The notes under the pieces are model-generated. The model was given only the letters and a program-made list of their open reading frames with translations. It was not told the DNA's origin and did not search any database. A stretch of DNA of 5,113 nt from assembly GCA_040752395.1 (NCBI GenBank), contig JBFMHD010000200.1:1-5113 (forward strand), written 5' to 3'. This DNA is from JBFMHD01 sp040752395 [NCBI: Candidatus Hydrogenedentota bacterium] (GTDB lineage: Bacteria; JBFMHD01). Each line of letters begins with the position of its first letter. Position 1 is the stretch's first letter. Shown in pieces: positions 1-4,997 of the stretch. Position numbers and translations under genes: made by a program.

Positions 1-29
1 AATATATGAAAAACTAAAGATGATATGTT

Positions 30-92
30 GGCTTCAGGCTCCGGGCTTCGGGTTCCAGCCGGCTGTAGTCCGTAGCCCGTAGCCTGTAGCCC
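30..92. repeat. GC-rich heptamer array forming a long imperfect palindrome
   Basis: Two abutting arrays of 7-base units are visible. The left one (30-57) has four copies of roughly GGCTTCR and the right one (65-92) has four copies of roughly GTAGYCY, joined through the perfect palindrome AGCCGGCT at 57-64. The unit GTAGCCC read on the other strand is GGGCTAC, so the arrays are near-complements. Pairing 30-60 against 61-91 gives 25 Watson-Crick and 2 G-T pairs out of 31. The four mismatches (55/66, 48/73, 41/80, 34/87) fall exactly every seven bases. About 69% of bases are G or C, far above the surroundings. It lies directly upstream of the leader of the CBM48 gene and could extrude as a cruciform or fold in RNA. 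No U-tract follows, so it is not a standard terminator. Confidence 0.9.
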
Positions 93-94
93 GA

Positions 95-140
95 ATTATT
101 AGAGTTACAGCGTTTTTCAGAGGAGGAGATGAGCTATGTT
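95..140 (+). promoter_or_regulatory. Conserved leader/RBS element, copy 1 (CBM48 gene)
   Basis: ATTATTAGAGTTA (95-107), four variable bases, then GTTTTTCAGAGGAGG (112-126). The same 32-base stretch occurs on the minus strand before the amidohydrolase (3749-3780) with 29 of 32 bases identical. After a 4-base length difference, ATGAGCTATGTT (129-140) also matches the other copy at 11 of 12 bases. The element supplies the Shine-Dalgarno AGGAGG (121-126), nine bases before the ATG at 136. A second ATG at 129, in another frame, corresponds to the start codon used by the amidohydrolase. Whether a promoter lies inside ATTATTAGAGTTA is not clear. Confidence 0.8.
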
Positions 141-1536
141 AAAAAAATTATTAATAATTATCTTTATAGGAATTTTGTTTCCTGGTTTTATTTTTGCTCT
201 AACACTTCAATATAATAATCCTCAGGCAAAAAAAGTATATGTTGCAGGCGATTGGAATAACTGGAGTCCGGACGCTGATTTGATGACAAAAAATAGCCAG
301 GGGCTATGGGAGATAGATTTAGATTTAATGCCAGGAGAATACCAGTATAAATTTGTAGTTGATGGTGAATGGAAACAGGACCCGAGTAATCCTTTGAGTG
401 CAGATGATGGTTTTGGTGGCAAAAACTCTGTATTAAAAGTGGAGGGTAGTGATAGTAAAGAGAGTAGGTCTGCGGTTTCTACTTCAGGCACGACATTTAG
501 ATTTAAAGACGCCGAAGCCAAAACAGTTCATCTTGCAGGCGAGTTTAATAACTGGCTTGATAATGAACAGGGGAGAGTGAGGGGGAAGGAAGAATGGCTG
601 ATGAAGAAAGAGGGCGATGTATGGACAATAACAGTGGATTTAAGGCCTGGTACATATAAATACAAATATGTAATCAATGGTGGCGAGACGTGGAAGAAGG
701 ACCCGAATGCGCCTGATTCAGGTGACGATAATTCGCTTGTTACAGTTGGAGAGAAGAAAGGTACAATATCGACTCCACAAACAACAAAAAAGACTTTGTT
801 TGAAGTAAAAGCATCAAACGCAACAAAAGTAACATTAGCAGGTGAATTCAACAACTGGAATATGAATGAAATAGTAATGGAGAATGTTGAGGATGATGTA
901 TGGCGAAAAGAATTGGAGTTAAAACCCGGAACATATGAATATAAATTTATACAGGATGGTGATTGGGATATATTAAATAAAAGTAATAGAAAAATAACTG
1001 TAAAGCTTGAAACAGGAACCAGTGAAAAAACCGTATTTGAAGTCAAAGCACCTGGCGCTAAAAAGGTTACGCTCGCAGGTGAGTTCAATGACTGGAATAC
1101 TGATGAATTAGTGCTTGAGAATGTAGGTGGCGATATGTGGAGAATCGAGATTGAGCTGGAACCAGGGACATACAAATATAAGTTTTTACAGGATGGAGAC
1201 TGGGATATACTAAATAAAGATGATCGTAGAATTACTATTAGTGCTCAAACCCAAACCCAAACAAAAACTACTCCAGCCGCTAAAGGAATAACGATAACAT
1301 ATAATAACCCAATCGCAGATAAAGTATATATTGCGGGCGAGTTTAATAACTGGGACCCATTAAATGGTGAGATGACACAGGATGCTGATGGGAACTGGAG
1401 TATAGTTTTAGACCTGCCTCAGGGTAAATACCAGTATAAATTTGTAGTTGATGGTAAATGGATACAGGACCCGAAGTGCTCTGAGTCAGTTGATGATGGT
1501 TTTGGCGGCAAAAATTCAGTAATAATTATTGAGTAA
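136..1536 (+). CDS. Secreted protein of five tandem AMPK-beta/CBM48-type glycogen-binding modules
   Basis: The 466-residue product begins with a signal peptide: KK, then a hydrophobic core to about residue 20, with likely cleavage after A21 (motif FIFA). No lipobox or C-terminal anchor is seen, so export to the periplasm or medium is inferred. Five E-set modules follow at about 22-102, 118-206, 219-290, 298-369 and 385-466, each with the (D/E)(W/F)N(N/D)W and YKY/YKF...W signatures. In AMPK beta, W100, K126, W133 and N150 contact glycogen. Counterparts are W43/K72/W79/N97 in module 1, W140/K177/W186/N199 in module 2 and W406/K435/W442/N460 in module 5. Modules 3 and 4 keep the Trp and Lys residues but lack the DP...NS tail, so their binding is doubtful. 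Ser/Thr-rich linkers separate modules (TQTQTQTKTT near 371-379). No catalytic domain is present, so the likely role is binding alpha-glucan or acting as a scaffold. ATG 136 was chosen because it leads in frame into the signal peptide, nine bases after AGGAGG. Confidence 0.9.
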   Translation: MLKKLLIIIFIGILFPGFIFALTLQYNNPQAKKVYVAGDWNNWSPDADLMTKNSQGLWEIDLDLMPGEYQYKFVVDGEWKQDPSNPLSADDGFGGKNSVLKVEGSDSKESRSAVSTSGTTFRFKDAEAKTVHLAGEFNNWLDNEQGRVRGKEEWLMKKEGDVWTITVDLRPGTYKYKYVINGGETWKKDPNAPDSGDDNSLVTVGEKKGTISTPQTTKKTLFEVKASNATKVTLAGEFNNWNMNEIVMENVEDDVWRKELELKPGTYEYKFIQDGDWDILNKSNRKITVKLETGTSEKTVFEVKAPGAKKVTLAGEFNDWNTDELVLENVGGDMWRIEIELEPGTYKYKFLQDGDWDILNKDDRRITISAQTQTQTKTTPAAKGITITYNNPIADKVYIAGEFNNWDPLNGEMTQDADGNWSIVLDLPQGKYQYKFVVDGKWIQDPKCSESVDDGFGGKNSVIIIE

Positions 1537-1565
1537 ACCCACATACCTGTTGAAGTAGAGAAAAT

Positions 1566-1955
1566 ATGAAAAAAAAAGAGAAGGTCGATTATTGGGTAAA
1601 ATTAGCCGAAAATGATTGGACGGTTGCTCGTCATCTCTTTGAAAAGGAAGACTACCCATATGCTTTATTTTTTGGACACATGACAATTGAAAAAATATTA
1701 AAAGCGATATTTGTTAATAAATTCAATGAAGCACCGCCCCAGACTCATAGGTTAATTTACTTGGCAGAAAAGACAGGTTTAGAATTACAACCAGAAAGAT
1801 TAGAATTATTTGAGATTATTACTGATTTTAATATTGAAGCAAGATACCCTGACGAAAAATTTTTGTTCTATAAAAAGTGTACAAAGGAATTTACCCGGCA
1901 ATATATTGAAAAGATGGAGGAATTAAAGAGATGGCTGATGAAACAGATTCAATAA
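1566..1955 (+). CDS. HEPN domain protein, partner of adjacent MNT nucleotidyltransferase
   Basis: This 129-residue, mostly helical protein has the hallmarks of the HEPN family (PF05168-like). They are YWVKLAENDW near the N-terminus, the helix ALFFGHMTIEKILKAIF (33-49), PPQTHRLIYLAEKTGL (57-72) and FNIEARYPDEKF (88-99). Family members paired with MNT proteins act as toxins or RNA-binding partners; several are RNases that use an R-x4-6-H motif. I find no such motif: the histidines are H23, H38 and H61, and none sits 4-6 residues after an arginine. The RNase activity is therefore uncertain, and it may be a non-catalytic HEPN. The gene starts 29 bases after the CBM48 stop with only a weak purine-rich RBS (GTAGAG), so co-transcription or translational coupling with the upstream gene is possible. 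It overlaps the MNT gene by 25 bases. A role in toxin-antitoxin or defence is inferred from the pairing. Confidence 0.88.
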   Translation: MKKKEKVDYWVKLAENDWTVARHLFEKEDYPYALFFGHMTIEKILKAIFVNKFNEAPPQTHRLIYLAEKTGLELQPERLELFEIITDFNIEARYPDEKFLFYKKCTKEFTRQYIEKMEELKRWLMKQIQ

Positions 1956-2248
1956 TAGAGATAATAAAAAGATATATTGATGAACTAAATAAAAATAATA
2001 TAAAAATTGAAAAAGCAATAATATTTGGATCTTATGTTAAAGGAAATATAAAAGAGGAAAGTGATATCGATGTAGCTCTGATTTCATCTACATTTACAGG
2101 AGACAGATTTGAAGACAGGAGACTGATTGTCCCATTCAGAAGAAAGATAGATAGCAGAATCGAACCCATTCCATTTAAACCTGAGGAATTCTATAATGGT
2201 GGAATTCTTAGCGATGAAATAAGAAAGACCGGGAAAATAATTTTTTAA
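1931..2248 (+). CDS. Minimal nucleotidyltransferase (MNT), HEPN partner
   Basis: The 105-residue product carries the pol-beta-superfamily motif FGSYVKGNIKEESDIDVAL (32-50), which is GS-x10-DxD with G33, S34, D45 and D47. A likely third acidic residue is E78 in RIEPIPF. Length and motif match the minimal nucleotidyltransferases of HEPN/MNT modules. In characterised MntA-HepT systems the MNT protein neutralises the HEPN toxin by adding AMP; that activity is inferred here, not shown. The start is supported by GGAGGA at 1916-1921, nine bases before the ATG and inside the end of the HEPN gene. The 25-base overlap implies coupled translation. Gene order is HEPN first, MNT second. The gene ends 24 bases from the stop of the convergent amidohydrolase, with no obvious terminator hairpin between them. 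Confidence 0.9.
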   Translation: MADETDSIIEIIKRYIDELNKNNIKIEKAIIFGSYVKGNIKEESDIDVALISSTFTGDRFEDRRLIVPFRRKIDSRIEPIPFKPEEFYNGGILSDEIRKTGKIIF

Positions 2249-2272
2249 TATTTAATATAGTTTAAATCATAT

Positions 2273-3742
2273 CTATCTATGTGCGCCGGTACCACGAATC
2301 TCTTTTACAGTTTTTTTATAATTTATCATTAACTCTGATAATAATTGTACTTCTCGAAGTACAGCCTCTACATCAATTGTTTTAAATTGATAATTCTCTT
2401 TTAACACAATACCATTTGCTACAACATCTTTTATCTCATCGCCATTTGATGCAAAGATTAAGTTAGAGACAAAATTATCGATTCTACTCGGAGTAAGATT
2501 AGGTTTTGTTAAATCTATAATTATAAAATCAGCATCTTTCTCTTTCTCAAGTGAGCCAGAGTTAAGCCGCAAAAATTCTGCTGGAACAACAGTAATCATT
2601 TCCATCAGTTGTTGTGCAGGTAGAACTCTTGCATCTTTTAAGTATGCTTTTTGATAAGCTGAAGCCATTTTTGCAGCAATTAGAATGTTCTGGTTATCAG
2701 CTGAACCGGAGCCATCAGTTGATATGGCAACCGGGATACCCATAGCCATCATTTTAATAATAGGCGGCATACCCGAGCCAAGTATCGTATTAGCAAGCGG
2801 ATTATGTACAATTTTGGTTTTGGTCTTTAGCAGGATTTCGAGGTCATTATCTGTTGAATTGACCTGGTGGGCAAGAATGGTATTCTCATCAAGAAAACCG
2901 ATAGAATCAAAGTACTCCACAGGTGTCATTTTATATGTTTCAGTGAACCATTTTGTTGTATTCGGCTCTTCGCAAGAGTGACAGTGAATAAATGTTTTAT
3001 GTTTATCAGCCCATTTCTTCAGTAGTTTTAAGATTTTAGGACCATTTGAGAAATCCTGGTCAGGACCAGGCACAATCGAAAATCGTTTTTCAGCCCCAAA
3101 TTTTTCTAAATACTCATCAAGCCGTTTTACAGCTTGCTCTGGTTTATCAAGAACCCGTTTGTCATAGTTTCTATCCTGACTCCCAACAGCAACAATCATC
3201 GTTGTTCCCGCAATCTTATTAGCGTCAACTATCTCCTTAAGTCTATATTTGCTATAATTACAATGGTGGACAAGACTTGAGGTAATACCATAATATATAT
3301 CATCAACCCTGGCTTTTAAATACGTAATAAATTCAGGGCTTTTACCGAATATCTTGAAGAGCTCTTCTCTTTTTTCATTCATAAATCCTGTGAATACATT
3401 CACAGCATGGTCAAGCCATTCAGTAAGTGGTTCATTTTTTGCGAGACCGATAATCGGGCTTTCGTGGTCATGACCATGGGCTTTAACAAATCCAGGCATC
3501 AATACGCCATTATGCTTTACTAAATCATTGATAGAATATGATGATTTATAATTGATACCGATAATTTTCAGATTATGTGAATATTTTTTCAGTATTGTTT
3601 TACCGATATTTTCAGTATATTTACCAACCTCAATGATTGATCTCCCTTGTGATAAAACATAGCCATCTTCTATACATTTTGATAGCCCAAGTTTTTTACT
3701 TAATGGATATAAAAATTTAGCTCTTGCAAAAACATAACTCAT
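2273..3742 (-). CDS. Metal-dependent amidohydrolase, deaminase/chlorohydrolase (ATZ/TRZ-SsnA-like) type
   Basis: The 489-residue product is a TIM-barrel amidohydrolase with the expected elements in order. These are the strand-1 motif MPGFVKAHGHDH (82-93, metal ligands H89 and H91), the strand-5 motif FIHCHSCEE (251-259, H255 and E258 as HxxE), strand-6 H292 in AHQVN, and strand-8 D343 in AISTDGSGSADNQN. The C-terminal sandwich motif GSLEKEKDADFIIIDL is at 396-411. This ligand pattern (HxH, HxxE, H, D) is that of deaminases such as S-adenosylhomocysteine/methylthioadenosine deaminase, guanine deaminase and the SsnA group. A cytoplasmic hydrolase removing an amino group from an N-heterocycle or similar substrate is likely; the substrate cannot be read from the sequence. 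It is somewhat longer than the usual 430-450 residues. The start at 3742 lies six bases after AGGAGG (3749-3754) in the conserved leader. It appears monocistronic. Confidence 0.9.
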   Translation of the reverse strand: MSYVFARAKFLYPLSKKLGLSKCIEDGYVLSQGRSIIEVGKYTENIGKTILKKYSHNLKIIGINYKSSYSINDLVKHNGVLMPGFVKAHGHDHESPIIGLAKNEPLTEWLDHAVNVFTGFMNEKREELFKIFGKSPEFITYLKARVDDIYYGITSSLVHHCNYSKYRLKEIVDANKIAGTTMIVAVGSQDRNYDKRVLDKPEQAVKRLDEYLEKFGAEKRFSIVPGPDQDFSNGPKILKLLKKWADKHKTFIHCHSCEEPNTTKWFTETYKMTPVEYFDSIGFLDENTILAHQVNSTDNDLEILLKTKTKIVHNPLANTILGSGMPPIIKMMAMGIPVAISTDGSGSADNQNILIAAKMASAYQKAYLKDARVLPAQQLMEMITVVPAEFLRLNSGSLEKEKDADFIIIDLTKPNLTPSRIDNFVSNLIFASNGDEIKDVVANGIVLKENYQFKTIDVEAVLREVQLLSELMINYKKTVKEIRGTGAHR

Positions 3743-3780
3743 ACTAAACCTCCTCTGAAAAACATTCTAACTCTAATAAT
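3731..3780 (-). promoter_or_regulatory. Conserved leader/RBS element, copy 2 (amidohydrolase gene)
   Basis: Read on the minus strand, ATTATTAGAGTTA, then GAAT, then GTTTTTCAGAGGAGG spans 3780-3749. It differs from copy 1 only within the four-base variable patch (29 of 32 identical). After TTTAGT come the start codon and next codons ATGAGTTATGTT (3742-3731), which match copy 1 at 11 of 12 bases. Here the first ATG is the start, encoding MSYV. The identity reaches into the coding sequence and covers two unrelated genes, so common descent of the segment is more likely than convergence on an RBS. The orientation is opposite to copy 1. Confidence 0.8.
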
Positions 3781-3785
3781 ATCAA

Positions 3786-3820
3786 GTAGAAGCAAGAGAC
3801 AAGAGGCAAGAAGCAAGATA
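3786..3820. repeat. Purine-rich heptamer tandem array
   Basis: Five consecutive 7-base units follow CAAGARG: GTAGAAG (degenerate), CAAGAGA, CAAGAGG, CAAGAAG and CAAGATA. The array lies five bases outside leader copy 2, the same relative place as the GC-rich heptamers beside leader copy 1, although the two arrays share no unit sequence. It is not self-complementary. It resembles the short tandemly repeated (STRR-type) heptamers known from some bacterial genomes. Confidence 0.85.
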
Positions 3821-3860
3821 ACGCAATAACGCAATAACCCAAGAACCCAAGAACACAATA
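3821..3860. repeat. Octamer tandem array
   Basis: Five contiguous 8-base units: ACGCAATA, ACGCAATA, ACCCAAGA, ACCCAAGA, ACACAATA. It directly continues the heptamer array but with period eight. Units occur as identical neighbours, as expected from slippage or stepwise duplication. No coding role is apparent. Confidence 0.88.
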
Positions 3861-3906
3861 GTGTAAAGCGCAAAAAGCGTTCATTACAAATCCTATGTAA
3901 AAATTG

Positions 3907-3935
3907 AAAATATAATGATAATTAGGAAATAGCAA
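3907..3935 (-). promoter_or_regulatory. Possible weak sigma-70-like promoter for the amidohydrolase
   Basis: On the minus strand TTGCTA (3935-3930) is followed after 17 bases by TATTTT (3912-3907); TATATT overlaps it at 15-base spacing. If used, the transcript would carry both short repeat arrays in a 5' leader of roughly 160 bases. The match is poor and the DNA is AT-rich, so this is only a candidate. Confidence 0.2.
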
Positions 3936-3988
3936 GAAGATAATGTATAAAGTTTAGTGCAAATTGAATATTGAAAAGAAATAAAAAA

Positions 3989-4043
3989 GGGCATATTCTT
4001 CCTTAATTAAGTATAAAAACTCTTAAAAAGGAGGAACATACCC
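3989..4043 (+). promoter_or_regulatory. Stem-loop burying the RBS of the transposase-like remnant; probable IS end
   Basis: The arm GGGCATATTCTTCCTT (3989-4004) pairs with AAGGAGGAACATACCC (4028-4043): 13 Watson-Crick pairs, one G-T pair and two mismatches of 16, with a 23-base loop. The right arm contains the Shine-Dalgarno AGGAGG (4029-4034) of the reading frame starting at 4045. A transcript entering from outside would hide the RBS, while one starting inside the loop would not. This design is known from transposases such as those of IS10 and IS50, where it limits read-through expression. The GGG at 3989 may mark the element's left terminus. No matching right end is seen downstream. Confidence 0.6.
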
Positions 4044-4044
4044 T

Positions 4045-4158
4045 ATGAAAAGCATTAGTAAGCCGTTAACAGCCTTAACAGAATCAGACTTATGGAAAGA
4101 AGTCAAGGTCGAAGAAGGAGGATATCTGGAAAGTATCCCGGACATCGTATATTATTAA
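4045..4158 (+). pseudogene. 37-codon remnant, probably the N-terminus of an IS transposase
   Basis: The frame encodes MKSISKPLTALTESDLW followed by KEVKVEEGGYLESIPD and ends at TAA 4156-4158. It has an excellent RBS, AGGAGG ten bases before the ATG. The opening resembles the first residues of some mutator/IS256-like transposases (LTEXDLWKEV...EE), but this rests on pattern memory only. Full transposases are some ten times longer, and nothing downstream in any plus frame continues a catalytic domain, so it looks truncated within or just after residue 26. It could instead be a genuine small protein. The hairpin over its RBS favours an IS origin. Confidence 0.45.
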
Positions 4159-4281
4159 TATCTTTGCTCATTTTATTTGTTGTTTTTATCTATTATAGTT
4201 AGCATTACTTTAAAACTCTTTCGGATTCCACTGTGACTGATTACAAGCGAATTTAAATATTTTTTTAATTTATAATGTTAA

Positions 4282-4623
4282 CTATAGATTTAAATATATA
4301 ACTATATTAAAATCATGCATCGGAATGCTAATTTTAATTGCTGGCTCTATTCCTATTAAAAAAATTAATAGACAAAATGATAAAAAACTAACTATTATGA
4401 TAATATTAATTCTTAATTTTCTTTTTTTATTTACTAAAAGAATTATTATAAAGATAAAAGCTGTAATTATAAAAAAATAATGCATAAAAGGAGAGGGGCT
4501 TCTTACTATTCCATAATCCTGTCTAAAATAAAAGAAAGTTAAAAGGTCATATAATTCAAATAATAATAATACTGTGTTAGTAAGTATTAAAATATTTGAT
4601 AAAGCGATTTTATATTTTTTCAT
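4282..4623 (-). CDS. Small three-helix membrane protein, function unknown
   Basis: The 113-residue product is not recognised. Hydrophobic segments lie at about 8-32, 47-64 and 72-91. The basic loop NKKRKLR (65-71) and basic N-terminus (MKKYK) fit a cytoplasmic N-terminus by the positive-inside rule, with a short exported loop RQDYGIVRSPSP (34-45) and an exported tail. No clear Shine-Dalgarno site precedes the ATG; the nearest purine run is AGAAAAG. The DNA is very AT-rich, which by itself favours hydrophobic codons. The alternation of segments and loops nevertheless looks like a real membrane protein. It lies 87 bases downstream of another short minus-strand frame and could share its transcript. 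Confidence 0.5.
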   Translation of the reverse strand: MKKYKIALSNILILTNTVLLLFELYDLLTFFYFRQDYGIVRSPSPFMHYFFIITAFIFIIILLVNKKRKLRINIIIIVSFLSFCLLIFLIGIEPAIKISIPMHDFNIVIYLNL

Positions 4624-4710
4624 TTTTTCGCTTTTCTGCTATGCCTTTAAAGTGCTATAATTAAATTTCTATTACACAAATAAATATCTCGAACAACAGT
4701 CCACAAAAAA

Positions 4711-4869
4711 CTACTTAAATATACGGATAATAATTTTTTTCTTAATAAACCAGGACGATGGTTTTATATTAGGTCTATTTAATATTCCTGGCCATTCTAC
4801 TATACCATACGGCGTTTCATAATAAAAGGCTGCTATAATTGGGCCCGGAACTTTTGTTAATTCTTGCAT
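4711..4869 (-). CDS. Short unrecognised reading frame, possibly a C-terminal gene remnant
   Basis: The minus strand is open from 4950 down to the stop TAG at 4713-4711. The only ATG in that stretch is at 4869, giving 52 residues (MQELTKVPGPIIAAFYYETP, then GIVEWPGILNRPNIKPSSWF, then a basic tail). Composition is protein-like, rich in P, G, Y and W rather than the Lys/Asn/Ile/Phe expected from random AT-rich DNA. The open frame continues upstream of the ATG with plausible residues (LFDPTLKIYGS) before a TAA at 4953-4951. There is no RBS at the ATG. This suggests the 3' part of a longer, decayed gene rather than an intact small gene. Homology is unknown. Confidence 0.4.
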   Translation of the reverse strand: MQELTKVPGPIIAAFYYETPYGIVEWPGILNRPNIKPSSWFIKKKIIIRIFK

Positions 4870-4955
4870 TGACCCGTAAATTTTTAATGTTGGATCAAAA
4901 AGGGAGCTGATAGAAAAATTGTGTTTATTATAAAAGGTGAAAAAGATATATTATA

Positions 4956-4975
4956 TTTTACAAAATTTTACAAAA
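4956..4975. repeat. Perfect tandem duplication of TTTTACAAAA
   Basis: TTTTACAAAA occurs twice with no gap (4956-4965 and 4966-4975), a spacing of about one helical turn. It ends 22 bases before the ATG at 4998. It could be a tandem operator or just slippage in AT-rich DNA. Confidence 0.6.
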
Positions 4976-4997
4976 AATTTGAGGATGTAGGAAAACC

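Noticed and set aside
30-92. CRISPR array or intrinsic terminator
   Set aside because: Units are only seven bases with no spacers, and no T-tract follows the palindrome. The octamer region at 3821-3860 fails as CRISPR for the same reason.
222-1175. Two long minus-strand frames (222-521 and 528-1175) opposite the CBM48 gene
   Set aside because: They mirror the repeated modules of the well-supported plus-strand gene, are Ser/Phe-rich as expected from its complement, and lack their own start signals.
2685-2981. 98-codon plus-strand frame inside the amidohydrolase
   Set aside because: It lies wholly within the complement of the conserved catalytic region and has no RBS or recognisable domain.
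3744-3935. 63-codon minus-strand frame upstream of the amidohydrolase
   Set aside because: It is a read-through of the 7- and 8-base arrays and the conserved leader, ending inside the RBS region. The periodic arrays explain its openness.
4159-4281. Terminator or RNA gene between the IS remnant and the membrane protein gene
   Set aside because: I found no stable GC-containing stem with a T-run, and no tRNA-like or other recognisable RNA fold in this AT-rich stretch.
3989-4980. A complete insertion sequence with both ends
   Set aside because: No reverse complement of the 3989 end (such as AAGGAAGAATATGCCC or a close variant) is visible downstream, and no transposase catalytic domain is encoded.
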